DNA of 64,000 bases from NCBI RefSeq assembly GCF_030286555.1, contig NZ_JASVWF010000005.1:62001-126000 (forward strand), written 5' to 3'. The notes beneath the pieces were generated by a model that saw only the letters and a list, made by a program, of their open reading frames with translations, had not been told where the DNA came from and searched no databases. The position numbers and the translations under genes are program-made. This stretch comes from Actinomycetospora termitidis. Its GTDB lineage: Bacteria > Actinomycetota > Actinomycetes > Mycobacteriales > Pseudonocardiaceae. Of this stretch, positions 17,342 to 24,879 are shown piece by piece; the first letter of the stretch is position 1, and each line of letters begins with the position of its first letter.

Positions 17342-18008
17342 GTCCCTCGCGCGAGAGCGACCGGCCCGACGGCCCGTCGGTGTCGAGCACCGCCGCGACC
17401 AGCGCGTCCGTGCCCTCGTCGAGGGTCTGATGTCCCTGGAAGTCGTTGAACTCGGTGGCCGTGTAGCCCGGGTTCACCACCGTGACCAGGACGTCGGGCA
17501 GCGTCTTCGCGTACATCACCGAGAGCATGTTCAGCGCCGACTTCGACGACGGGTAGGCGAGGTACGGGTAGTTCTCCCAGCGTCCCTCGTCCATCAGGCG
17601 CAGCGAGCCGAGCTGCGACGACACCATCACGAGCCGCGGCGTCTGCGACGCCCGGAGCAGCGGCAGGAAGGCGCGGGTCACGCGGACCGGACCGACGACG
17701 TTGGTCTCGAGGACGTCGCGCACCTCGTCGGCGGTGGTGTCGGCGGGCGCGGTCTGCGTGCCGGCGATCCCGGCGTTGTTCACCAGGACGTCGAGTGACC
17801 CCAGGTCGGCCTCGACCTCCTTGACGGCGGCGGCGACGGAGGCGTCGTCGGTGACGTCGAGGGCGATCGGGCGGATGTTCTCCTCGGTGAAGCCCGCGGC
17901 GTGTGGGTCCCGGCAGCCGGCGAGGACGGTGACGCCCTGCGCGGCCAGACGTCGGGCGGCGTGGGCGCCGATGCCGCGGGAGGCGCCGGTGATCAGTGCT
18001 GTGGTCAT
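17328..18008 (-). CDS. Short-chain dehydrogenase/reductase
   Basis: A 226-residue classical SDR with TGASRGIG cofactor motif at residues 7-14, NNAGIAG, a serine in VMVSSQLGS and the catalytic YPSSK (tyrosine and lysine of YxxxK), so it should be an active NAD(P)-dependent oxidoreductase. Asp-Val after the second strand (LDVTDD) is typical. Substrate unknown. It is divergent from an XRE/MmyB-like regulator, an arrangement frequently seen in Actinobacteria where the regulator controls the SDR. Confidence 0.88.
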   Translation of the reverse strand: MTTALITGASRGIGAHAARRLAAQGVTVLAGCRDPHAAGFTEENIRPIALDVTDDASVAAAVKEVEADLGSLDVLVNNAGIAGTQTAPADTTADEVRDVLETNVVGPVRVTRAFLPLLRASQTPRLVMVSSQLGSLRLMDEGRWENYPYLAYPSSKSALNMLSVMYAKTLPDVLVTVVNPGYTATEFNDFQGHQTLDEGTDALVAAVLDTDGPSGRSLSREGLTPW

Positions 18009-18024
18009 GCCGCCACCGTCCGCC

Positions 18025-18071
18025 CGGCCCGCGGTGCCTGCCAGGGACCGACGGTCCCAGGCAGCGGGCCG
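18025..18071. promoter_or_regulatory. Nested dyad operator between SDR and HTH genes
   Basis: Three nested inverted arms are centred at 18051: CGGCCCGC/GCGGGCCG (18025-18032, 18064-18071), GCCTG/CAGGC (18036-18040, 18058-18062) and GGGACC/GGTCCC (18044-18049, 18053-18058). This is the likely site of the neighbouring regulator. Confidence 0.55.
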
Positions 18072-18081
18072 CGGGGAGGAG

Positions 18082-18087
18082 CAGGCT
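18082..18087 (+). promoter_or_regulatory. Leaderless -10 element CAGGCT
   Basis: CAGGCT lies 7 nt before the GTG at 18095 and lies just beyond the nested dyad, so a protein bound there would block this promoter. Confidence 0.45.
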
Positions 18088-18094
18088 GGAGCCC

Positions 18095-18937
18095 GTGAGC
18101 GACACCGGAGAACTCGCCGCGGCGCTGCGTCAGTGGCGGGAGCGCATCTCCCCCGCCGACGTCGGCCTGCCCGCCGGCCCCCGCCGCCGCACGCCCGGGT
18201 TGCGGCGCGAGGAGGTCGCGCAGCTCGCGGGCGTGTCGGTCGACTACGTCATCCGCCTGGAGCAGGACCGCGGGCCGCACCCGTCGGAGTCCGTCCTCGG
18301 CGCCCTCGCCCGGGCCCTGCGCCTCGCGCCGGCCGAGACCTCGCACCTGTTCGACCTGGCGGGTGTCGCGCTCCCGGCGCCCGACCGGGTGCGCGACGCG
18401 GTCCGGCCGTCGGTCCTGCGCCTGCTGGACCGCATGCAGGATCTGCCCGCGATGCTCGTCGGTCCCCGCGAGGACCTGCTCGCCTGGAACCCGCTGCTCG
18501 CCGCCCTGTGGGGCGACGTCTCGGCGGTGCCGCGCGAGCGCCGGAACATGCTGTGGTTCCAGTTCGGCGAGGACGCCGGGATCCGGCTCGCGACCGACGA
18601 GGACGGGTCCATGGACCGGCTGGAGCTCTCGACCGTGGCCCGCGCCCGCGCCGCGATGGCCCGCTACCCGCGTGACCGCAGGCTGCGGGGCCTCGTCGAC
18701 GAGCTGCACCGCACGCATCCCCGGTTCGCCGAACTCTGGGACGCGCGCCCGGTCGAGCACCGCCGCGTGGAGCGCAAGCGCTACCTCGTCCCGGGTATCG
18801 GCGCGCTCGTCCTGGACTGCGACGTCCTCGAGGTGCCCGAGGACGACCAGCGCCTGGTCGTCTACTCCGCGGCCCCCGGGACCGAGGACGCCGAGAAGCT
18901 GGACCTGCTGCGGGTGGTCGGCCTGCAGGCGGTCTGA
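18095..18937 (+). CDS. XRE-type regulator with MmyB-like ligand-binding domain
   Basis: A 280-residue regulator. The N-terminal HTH (TPGLRREEVAQLAGVSVDYVIRLEQDRGPHPS) is the hallmark of the XRE branch carrying the MmyB-like ligand domain. The rest (MLVGPREDLLAWNPLLAALWGD, NMLWFQFGEDAG, GLVDELHRTHPRFAELWDARPV) matches the PAS-like MmyB ligand-binding fold. Members bind small hydrophobic ligands and usually control an adjacent SDR gene. The divergent SDR and the intervening nested dyad fit this exactly. Confidence 0.9.
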   Translation: MSDTGELAAALRQWRERISPADVGLPAGPRRRTPGLRREEVAQLAGVSVDYVIRLEQDRGPHPSESVLGALARALRLAPAETSHLFDLAGVALPAPDRVRDAVRPSVLRLLDRMQDLPAMLVGPREDLLAWNPLLAALWGDVSAVPRERRNMLWFQFGEDAGIRLATDEDGSMDRLELSTVARARAAMARYPRDRRLRGLVDELHRTHPRFAELWDARPVEHRRVERKRYLVPGIGALVLDCDVLEVPEDDQRLVVYSAAPGTEDAEKLDLLRVVGLQAV

Positions 18938-19762
18938 CTACTGGCCCCGGAAGACCGGCTTCTCCTTCGCGACGAACGCGTCGACGGCGTTGCGGTGGTC
19001 CTCGGTCGCGCCGAGGCGTGCCTGGGCGGCGGCCTCGTGGTCGAGCACCTGGCGCAGCGAGGACACCGTCCCGAGCGCGACGGCCTCCTTGATCTCGGCG
19101 AACGCCAACGTCGGGCCGGCCGCGAGCCGGCGGGCCAGGGCGAGTGCGGCGGCGTCGGTCGCCGCCGGGTCGTCGGCGATCTCCCGCACGATCCCCCAGT
19201 CCCGGGCCTGCTCGGCGGTGAAGGTGTCGCCCAGCATCAGCAGCTCGGTGGCGCGCGAGGAGCCGACGCAGTGCGCGAGCGTGCCGGAGAGCCCGGAGTC
19301 ACCGCCGAAGCCGATTCCGGCGAAGGCGGTGGCGAACTTCGTGCCCGCCGTCGCGACCCGGAGGTCGCAGGCCAGGGCGAAGCCGAGTCCCGCCCCCACC
19401 GCGGTGCCGTTGATCGACGCGACGACCGGTTTGCGCATCGTGCCCAGGGCGGACGCGATCCGGTTGTAGTGCTCGGGCACGGTCGAGAGCGCGTCTGCGC
19501 CGATCGCGCCGTCCTCGCCGGAGCGCAGCGCCTCGGCGTGCTCGCGCAGGTCCTGCCCGACGCAGAACGCCTTCCCGCTCGACGCGAGCACCACCGCGCG
19601 CACCGACGGGTCGTCGGCCACGGCCTCGAGCGCGTCGCGCAGCGCGACCTTGAGCTCCACCGTGAGCGCGTTCCGGTTGTCCGGGCGGTTGAGCCGGACG
19701 GTGGTCACCGCCTCCTGGTCGTCGGTCTCGACGAGGACGGCGGGCTCGGCGGCGCTGCTCAT
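18938..19762 (-). CDS. Enoyl-CoA hydratase/isomerase
   Basis: A 274-residue crotonase-fold protein. The first oxyanion-hole segment is SGKAFCVGQDL and the second is GTAVGAGLGFALACDLRVAT. FAGIGFGGDSGLSGTLAHCVG follows in place of the usual G(I/L).PE.G; the canonical catalytic Glu is replaced by Asp in GGDSG. It would hydrate or isomerise an enoyl-CoA in fatty acid or side-chain degradation. The ATG at 19762 is chosen because CACGAT lies 7 nt upstream on the same strand. Confidence 0.88.
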   Translation of the reverse strand: MSSAAEPAVLVETDDQEAVTTVRLNRPDNRNALTVELKVALRDALEAVADDPSVRAVVLASSGKAFCVGQDLREHAEALRSGEDGAIGADALSTVPEHYNRIASALGTMRKPVVASINGTAVGAGLGFALACDLRVATAGTKFATAFAGIGFGGDSGLSGTLAHCVGSSRATELLMLGDTFTAEQARDWGIVREIADDPAATDAAALALARRLAAGPTLAFAEIKEAVALGTVSSLRQVLDHEAAAQARLGATEDHRNAVDAFVAKEKPVFRGQ

Positions 19763-19769
19763 GACCGTG

Positions 19770-19775
19770 ATCGTG
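19770..19775 (-). promoter_or_regulatory. Leaderless -10 element CACGAT
   Basis: Read on the minus strand, CACGAT is followed by 7 nt and the ATG of the enoyl-CoA hydratase gene at 19762. Confidence 0.4.
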
Positions 19776-19785
19776 ACACGTCCGG

Positions 19786-19889
19786 CCGGGTCGAGCTCCG
19801 CTGCGCTCCGTCTCCCGTCAACCGGGTCGAGCTCCGCTGCGCTCCGTCTCCCGCGAACCGGGTCGAGCTCCGCTGCGCTCCGTCTCCCG
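19786..19889. repeat. Three tandem 36-bp hairpin units
   Basis: Copies start at 19786, 19822 and 19858 and are nearly identical over 32 bp, differing only in the joining bases. Each unit can fold on itself (CGGG...GAGC pairing with GCTC...CCCG). They fill most of the space between the divergent enoyl-CoA hydratase and secreted-protein genes. Confidence 0.85.
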
Positions 19890-19904
19890 TGATTCAGTGG
19901 GGGC

Positions 19905-20438
19905 GTGAGGCCCCATCCCGCCGCGATCACGGTGTTCGTCGCCGTGGTGTGGGTGATCGGCGTGCTCCTCGCGACCAGTTCCCTGCACGGCACCGGCGCC
20001 CGGGACGTGGGCGTTCGGGCCTCCGGACCCGAGGGGCCGTCCGTCGCGGAGCTGGCCGAAGGTCTCTGCGCGCCGACGGTGTCCAACCCCGGCGGGACCA
20101 ACAACTACGTCCCGAAGGCGCCTTTCACGGACCCGCTCGGGCAGGGGTTCACCGTCACCGGCACCGTCCGGGACGAGGCGTGCCGCCCGCTGCCGGGCGT
20201 CCGGGTGCAGGTGTGGGCCCAGACCGCGACCGCGAGCGAGCAGCGCAACCGGACCTCCGTGCGCACGGACGCCCAGGGTCGCTACCGCGTCGATTCCGAC
20301 CCGCTCGTGGCGCAGTTCGGCGAGCCGAACGTCCACGTCGGGTACGACGACCCCGGCCCGTGGCGCCGCGTGTTCCTGCGCAACGTCACCCGCGACGGGG
20401 ACACGGGGGCGCAGGTGGACCTGGTGCTCTCGCCGTGA
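19905..20438 (+). CDS. Membrane-anchored secreted protein with intradiol-dioxygenase-like beta domain
   Basis: A 177-residue protein with an N-terminal hydrophobic helix (ITVFVAVVWVIGVLLATSSL), then a linker and a beta-sandwich resembling the C-terminal domain of intradiol dioxygenases or transthyretin-like carboxypeptidase regulatory domains. Key segments are FTVTGTVRDEACRPLPGVRVQVWAQT, RTDAQGRYRVDSDP and NVHVGYDD. The iron-binding Tyr/His set of true dioxygenases is not evident, so catalysis is doubtful. It overlaps the next gene by 4 nt, and the two likely act together at the outer face of the membrane. Confidence 0.7.
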   Translation: MRPHPAAITVFVAVVWVIGVLLATSSLHGTGARDVGVRASGPEGPSVAELAEGLCAPTVSNPGGTNNYVPKAPFTDPLGQGFTVTGTVRDEACRPLPGVRVQVWAQTATASEQRNRTSVRTDAQGRYRVDSDPLVAQFGEPNVHVGYDDPGPWRRVFLRNVTRDGDTGAQVDLVLSP

Positions 20439-21049
20439 GGGTGGCGGTCATAGCTGCGGGTGTGCTCGGCCTGGCGGGCCTCGTCGTCGCGACGACCTCG
20501 CCGCACCTGGCGGGCGCCCCGATCGTGCTGGCGGTCTCGACGCTGACGGCGACCGTGGCGGTCGTCGGCCTCGCCGTGCAGCCGTGGCTCGCGCGTCGAC
20601 GGGTGCGCGCGCACGCGGCGACGGGGCTCGCCGTGCTCGCCCTGGTCGTGGTGCACGTGGTCGCGCTGCTCGTGCTCTCCCCCGACGACGCGCTGTTCGC
20701 GATGTCGCCGGACGGCCCCACGCGGGCGCGGATGGCGCTGATTTCGCTGGTGCTGCTCGTCGTCGTGGTGGCGCTCGGGCTCGCCCGCCGGCGACTCGGG
20801 TGGTCCGGGCCGACGTTCCGGCTGCTGCACGGCGGGTTCGCCCTGCTCGCGGCCGTGCTCGGGGTGGGTCACGCCGTGCTGACCGACGGCGCCCTCGAGG
20901 GAGCCGGGACCGTCGTCCTGCTCGCCTCGGGGGCGCTGTCGGTGCTCGGCGGGGTGGCCGCCGCGATCAGGAGGCGACGGGTTCGGCCAGCGGTTCCGGC
21001 ATCGGGAACAGCGTCAGCAGCCGGTCCACCGCCGCGCGGTCCCCGCTGA
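20435..21049 (+). CDS. Ferric-reductase-like six-helix membrane protein
   Basis: A 204-residue polytopic protein starting with GTG inside the preceding stop (GTGA). Histidines within helices (VVVHVVALLVL and LLHGGFALLAAVLGVGHAVL) are spaced as in ferric reductase-like transmembrane domains that bind two haems. I infer transmembrane electron transfer, but no flavin or ferredoxin domain is attached. The last 83 nt overlap the convergent HxlR gene, an unusually long overlap, so the true C terminus deserves care. Confidence 0.68.
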   Translation: MRVAVIAAGVLGLAGLVVATTSPHLAGAPIVLAVSTLTATVAVVGLAVQPWLARRRVRAHAATGLAVLALVVVHVVALLVLSPDDALFAMSPDGPTRARMALISLVLLVVVVALGLARRRLGWSGPTFRLLHGGFALLAAVLGVGHAVLTDGALEGAGTVVLLASGALSVLGGVAAAIRRRRVRPAVPASGTASAAGPPPRGPR

Positions 21050-21638
21050 CGGTGAGCATCCCGTCGTCGACCGCCGCGTCGAGCGGGCGCCCGGTGTAGA
21101 GCACCGCGGCCCACGCCTCAGGGGTCGGCGACACGATCGTCGCGTCCGCACCGTGGGTCTCGCCGCGGACGATGGTGAACTCGCCGTCGTCCAGGGTGGC
21201 GACGAACGGCTGGTCGGCCAGCACGATCTGCACCACCGCGGAGAAGCCGGCCGCCTCGGCCGCGGAGTACATCGTGCGCATCGACATGACCAGCGAGTCG
21301 ACCCCGATGTGGTCGGCCTCGGGCAGCGAGCGGGAGGCCCACCGGCCGAGGGTCTGCAGCACCGGCTCGAGCTCGTAGCCCCAGTCGGTCAGCTCGTAGA
21401 CCGCGGACGCGGCGGGCGGGGGCAGCCGGCGGCGCCGCAGCACCCCGGCGTCCTCGAGCTCACGCAGACGCTGGGAGAGCACGTTCGGGCTGGCGTGGGG
21501 CAGGCCGGTCCGCAGGTCGGTGAAGCGCTTCGGGCCGAGCATCAGCTCGCGCACCACCAGCAGCGCCCACCGCTCCCCGACCAGGTCGAGGGCATGGGCG
21601 GCCGCGCAGCCGTCGAAGTAGTCGCGCCGTGGAGCCAT
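20967..21638 (-). CDS. HxlR-family regulator with C-terminal sterol-carrier-like domain
   Basis: A 223-residue regulator. The N-terminal winged helix has the HxlR pattern: CAAAHALDLVGERWALLVVRELMLGPKRFTDLRTGLP with a conserved cysteine near the start, then VLSQRLRELEDAGVLRR. A C-terminal part of about 100 residues (VQIVLADQPFVATLDDGEFTIVRGE) resembles an SCP2-like ligand pocket, a known combination in Actinobacteria. ATG 21638 avoids a leader not seen in the family. The gene overlaps the convergent membrane protein by 83 nt. Confidence 0.88.
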   Translation of the reverse strand: MAPRRDYFDGCAAAHALDLVGERWALLVVRELMLGPKRFTDLRTGLPHASPNVLSQRLRELEDAGVLRRRRLPPPAASAVYELTDWGYELEPVLQTLGRWASRSLPEADHIGVDSLVMSMRTMYSAAEAAGFSAVVQIVLADQPFVATLDDGEFTIVRGETHGADATIVSPTPEAWAAVLYTGRPLDAAVDDGMLTVSGDRAAVDRLLTLFPMPEPLAEPVAS

Positions 21639-21715
21639 GCGCGCGACGGTACCCCGCATCCACCGAGAAGTCACTTTGTAGGACCGGGGATCGCCACATC
21701 AGGACGTCAGGGACC

Positions 21716-22369
21716 TCATGGTCCGACCACCCCGTGCTCCCAGGCCCAGGCGATGAGCCGCGGCCGGTCGGGCAGGGCCAGCTTGTCGAGGATCCGCCCC
21801 AGGTGGGTCTTGACCGTCGTCTCCCCGAGGTGCAGCCGTGCCGCGACCTCGGAGTTCGCCAGCCCGCGGGCGACCAGGCCGAGCACCTCGGTCTCCCGCG
21901 GTGTCAGCGCGTCCAGCTCGGCCGGACGGGCCGGGCGGGTCGCCGTCCGACCGTAGGCGGCGACGATCCCCGGCACGACGTCGGGGTCGATCGCCCCCTG
22001 CCCCGCCGCCACCCGGCGCACGGCGTCCAGCAACTCCTCGGGCGGGGCCGTCTTGAGCAGGAACCCGGCCACCCCGGCCCGCAGCGCGGCGTCGACCGTC
22101 GCGTGGTCGTCGAAGGTGGTCAGCACGAGCACGCGCGCCGGGGAACCCGCCGTCGCGAGGGCGCGGGCCGCGCCGATCCCGTCGAGCCCGGGCATGCGGA
22201 CGTCCATCACGACGACGGCGGCCCCGGTCCGGCGGGCGGCCTCGACCGCGGCCCGGCCGTCGGCGGCCTCGGCGAGGACCTCGAGGTCGTCCTCGCCGTC
22301 GAGCAGCATCCGCAGGCCCATCCGGACGAGGGCCTCGTCGTCGGCGACCACCACGCCGGTCGGGCTCAC
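21716..22369 (-). CDS. NarL/LuxR-type response regulator
   Basis: A 217-residue response regulator. The receiver domain has the acidic pair in VVVADDE, the phosphoacceptor aspartate in VVVMDVRMPGLDG and the conserved lysine in GFLLKTAPP. A C-terminal LuxR-type HTH follows (LTPRETEVLGLVARGLANSEVAARL). The GTG start sits within the kinase stop (GTGA), so it is translated with its partner kinase. Targets are unknown; the divergent membrane protein gene at 23689 is an obvious candidate. Confidence 0.93.
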   Translation of the reverse strand: MSPTGVVVADDEALVRMGLRMLLDGEDDLEVLAEAADGRAAVEAARRTGAAVVVMDVRMPGLDGIGAARALATAGSPARVLVLTTFDDHATVDAALRAGVAGFLLKTAPPEELLDAVRRVAAGQGAIDPDVVPGIVAAYGRTATRPARPAELDALTPRETEVLGLVARGLANSEVAARLHLGETTVKTHLGRILDKLALPDRPRLIAWAWEHGVVGP

Positions 22370-23520
22370 GGCACGGCCACCGGCTCGCTCGCCGGGACCG
22401 GCAGGACCACTCGCACCCGGAACCCGCCGTCGGGACGGGGACCTGCCTCGAGGGTCCCGCCCGCCATCAGCGCCCGCTCGCGCAGGTGCACCAGGCCGTG
22501 CCCGGTGCCCGCCGGTTCGCCGCCGACGCCGTCGTCCAGGACGTCCACGGTGACGTGCCCGCCCTCCCAGTGCACGCCGACCTCGGCGCGGTCGGTGCCG
22601 GCGTGCCGGAGCACGTTGGTGAGCGCCTCGGCGACGATCCGGTGGGCGGAGGTGTCGACGGCCGGCGGGAGCGTGCCGGGTTCGCCGGTGACCCGGACGT
22701 GCACCGCCAGGCCGGCGCCCGCCAGGCGCTCGACCAGGTCGTCCAGCTGCCGCAACGACGGCGCCGGGACCAGCACCTCGTCGTCGCGGTCCTCGCGCAG
22801 CACCCCGACGACACGGCGCAGCTCGTCGACCGAGCGCCGCCCGAGATCCTCGACGGCGCGCAGCGCGGTCACCTCGGGCGCCTCGGCGTCGGCCCGTTCC
22901 AGACGACGGCGGACGACCCCGACCTGCAGCGTCATCACCGAGACCGAGTGCGCGACGGCGTCGTGCAGTTCCCGGGAGATCCGGGAGCGCTCCTCGACCA
23001 GCGCCAGCCGGGTCGAACGCTCGCGCTCGGCGGCGAGCTCGTCGGCCAGCCGTGCGAGCTCGGTGCTGCGACGGCTCTCCCGGCGCAGCAGCCACCCGAG
23101 CGACCAGGCGCCGCCCATGGTGGCGCCGAAGAAGACCAGCTCGAACCAGGGCGCGCCCGTGAGCATCGAGCCCGTCGCCCCGCCCACGGCGACCACCGCC
23201 GCCCCCGGCCCGCTGACCTGCAGTGGGAGGCGCCGGGCGCCGTACGCGACCAGGACCATCATCGTGATCAGCGCGATCCCGCCGACGCCCGGGTGGTCCG
23301 GGGCCGCGAGGGCCTGCAGCGGGAAGGTCGCCGCCGCCGCGAGGAGGCCGACCCACGGCAGCAACGGCGCGAGGAGCGCGCCCGTGGCCAGCGTCAGGAC
23401 CGGGACCAGGTAGAACGCGATGTCGACCCCGCGGTAGACGCCGGCCTCGGCGGCCGAGCCGAGCACGACGACCGCTCCGGCGACGAGTCCGACGCCGAGC
23501 CGGGTCAGCGCCGGGTGCAT
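22366..23520 (-). CDS. Sensor histidine kinase (HisKA_3 type)
   Basis: A 384-residue membrane kinase. An N-terminal region of about five or six helices contains no large extracellular domain, so it probably senses the membrane. A coiled segment then leads to the HisKA_3 box ERSRISRELHDAVAHSVSVM with the phosphorylated histidine. The ATPase domain ends with GTGHGLVHLRERALMAGG. This is the typical partner of NarL-type regulators. ATG 23520 has TACCGT 7 nt upstream, suggesting a leaderless message. Confidence 0.92.
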   Translation of the reverse strand: MHPALTRLGVGLVAGAVVVLGSAAEAGVYRGVDIAFYLVPVLTLATGALLAPLLPWVGLLAAAATFPLQALAAPDHPGVGGIALITMMVLVAYGARRLPLQVSGPGAAVVAVGGATGSMLTGAPWFELVFFGATMGGAWSLGWLLRRESRRSTELARLADELAAERERSTRLALVEERSRISRELHDAVAHSVSVMTLQVGVVRRRLERADAEAPEVTALRAVEDLGRRSVDELRRVVGVLREDRDDEVLVPAPSLRQLDDLVERLAGAGLAVHVRVTGEPGTLPPAVDTSAHRIVAEALTNVLRHAGTDRAEVGVHWEGGHVTVDVLDDGVGGEPAGTGHGLVHLRERALMAGGTLEAGPRPDGGFRVRVVLPVPASEPVAVP

Positions 23521-23527
23521 CCGCCGC

Positions 23528-23533
23528 ACGGTA
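23528..23533 (-). promoter_or_regulatory. Leaderless -10 element TACCGT
   Basis: Minus-strand TACCGT is followed by 7 nt and the kinase ATG at 23520. No ribosome-binding site is visible. Confidence 0.45.
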
Positions 23534-23688
23534 GGGCGCGCGGCGTCGTCCCGGGTCCTCCTGCGGGAGGACCCCGCGTGGACCGCAGGACGAGCGGATC
23601 GGACCGTGAACACGATCCGTGACACTACGCCGCGCCCTACGGTTCCCGTATCGCTCGAACAGCGCAGCGAGAAACACGAGGAGCCACC

Positions 23689-24375
23689 ATGACCACGCTC
23701 GACGCACCCACGACCGCCATCACCCCCACGCCGGCGACCGCACCCCGCCGGAATCTGCTGACCAGCGCCGGAGGCATCGCCCTCATCGCCTCCCCGCTGC
23801 TGCTCGCCGGCGGCATGGCCACGATCCCGCCCGGCGAGGACGGGACCACCGCGGGCTACGTCGCCTCGCTCGCCGCCACCCCGTGGCTGACGGGGCTGTC
23901 CGCGGGCCTGCTGCACTACTCGTGGGTGCTGTTCGCCCTCGGGGTGCTCGCGGTGCCCGCCCTGGTGCGGGGCTCGCGGGGCCGGGGCGTGGTCGGCGTC
24001 GTCGCCGTGGCCATGTCCTTCTGCGCCATCCAGATCTCGGGCCTGCTGCTCGGGGACTGGCACGCGATGGCGGTCGGTCGCGCCGTGCCTCGCGAGCAGG
24101 CCGGGGCGATCTTCGAGGCCGCGACCACCGACCTGTGGACGACCACGTGGCTGTGGTCGGGCAAGCTCGTCGGCTTCGCCGGGGTCGCGCTCGTCGTGAT
24201 CGCGCTCGCCTGGGCCCGCTCCGTGAGCTGGTGGCTGCTCGCGCTCCCGGTCCTCGGGACGGCGTCGATGATGGTGCTGCCGATGCTGCTCGGGAACGCG
24301 GGCATCGCGCTGGGGATGCTCATCAGCGTCGGCCCGCTGTTCGTCATCGGCGCGAAGCTGGTGCGGCAGCGCTGA
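23689..24375 (+). CDS. Hypothetical multi-pass membrane protein
   Basis: A 228-residue protein with about six predicted helices, preceded by a Thr/Pro/Ala-rich tail. It begins at an ATG with GAGGAG in good position. I do not recognise the family. Helix stretches such as LLHYSWVLFALGVLAVPALV and TASMMVLPMLLGNAGIALGML show no catalytic motif. It is divergent from the two-component system, which may control it. A perfect 19-bp hairpin follows directly after the stop. Confidence 0.75.
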   Translation: MTTLDAPTTAITPTPATAPRRNLLTSAGGIALIASPLLLAGGMATIPPGEDGTTAGYVASLAATPWLTGLSAGLLHYSWVLFALGVLAVPALVRGSRGRGVVGVVAVAMSFCAIQISGLLLGDWHAMAVGRAVPREQAGAIFEAATTDLWTTTWLWSGKLVGFAGVALVVIALAWARSVSWWLLALPVLGTASMMVLPMLLGNAGIALGMLISVGPLFVIGAKLVRQR

Positions 24376-24384
24376 CCTCAGAAT

Positions 24385-24435
24385 GAACGAACGGCACTCT
24401 CGCGCACATAGATGCAGCGAGAGTGCCGTTCGTTC
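24385..24435. terminator. Perfect 19-bp inverted repeat between convergent genes
   Basis: Arms 24385-24403 and 24417-24435 are perfectly complementary with a 13-nt loop. It lies between two converging genes and should terminate both. The arm core GCGAGAGTGCCGTTCG recurs near 63678. Confidence 0.85.
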
Positions 24436-24445
24436 GTTCCGGCGC

Positions 24446-24847
24446 CTACGTGCCCGGCGCGATGAAGAACTCGAGGGCGATGCCGTCGGGGTCGCGGAAC
24501 GAGATGCCCGACCCGTAGTGCGCCTTCTTGATGCCGCCGTGCTGGACGCCGAGTTCGTCGAGCCGGCTGCCCCACTGCTCCAGGGACGCGGAGTCGGGCA
24601 GCGCGAAGCCGACGTGGTCCAGGCCGGTGCGGTGCGCGTCGAACGCGTCCTTCGACTCGCGCCCCTGGTGGGTGTGCAGCCCGAACAGCATGCCGCCGTC
24701 GAGGGCGAACACGGTGTGGTGGAACTCGCCGCCCTCCTCGTCCTCGTCGAGCACGGGGTCGGCGCCGAACAGGCGGCTGTACCACTCGGTGGATCGCTGC
24801 AGGTCGGACACGGTGATCGCGACGTGCTGCAGGCCGGGGAACGACAT
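24446..24847 (-). CDS. VOC-family (glyoxalase/dioxygenase fold) protein
   Basis: A 133-residue single-module vicinal-oxygen-chelate protein. LQHVAITVSDLQRSTEWYSRLFG is the typical first strand-helix with a metal-binding His. TGLDHVGFALP and ISFRDPDGIALEFFIAP provide the second half with a further His and a Glu. Lactoylglutathione lyase, epimerase or resistance functions are all possible. The start has AAAGGAG upstream. It is followed 32 nt later in its own direction... the enoyl-CoA hydratase gene lies upstream of it on the same strand. Confidence 0.85.
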   Translation of the reverse strand: MSFPGLQHVAITVSDLQRSTEWYSRLFGADPVLDEDEEGGEFHHTVFALDGGMLFGLHTHQGRESKDAFDAHRTGLDHVGFALPDSASLEQWGSRLDELGVQHGGIKKAHYGSGISFRDPDGIALEFFIAPGT

Positions 24848-24879
24848 ACGACGGGCTCCTTTGCCTCGTGGACCGCTGG

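Noticed and set aside
19786..19889. CRISPR array
   Set aside because: The three copies are contiguous 36-bp units without unique spacers, and no cas genes are nearby.
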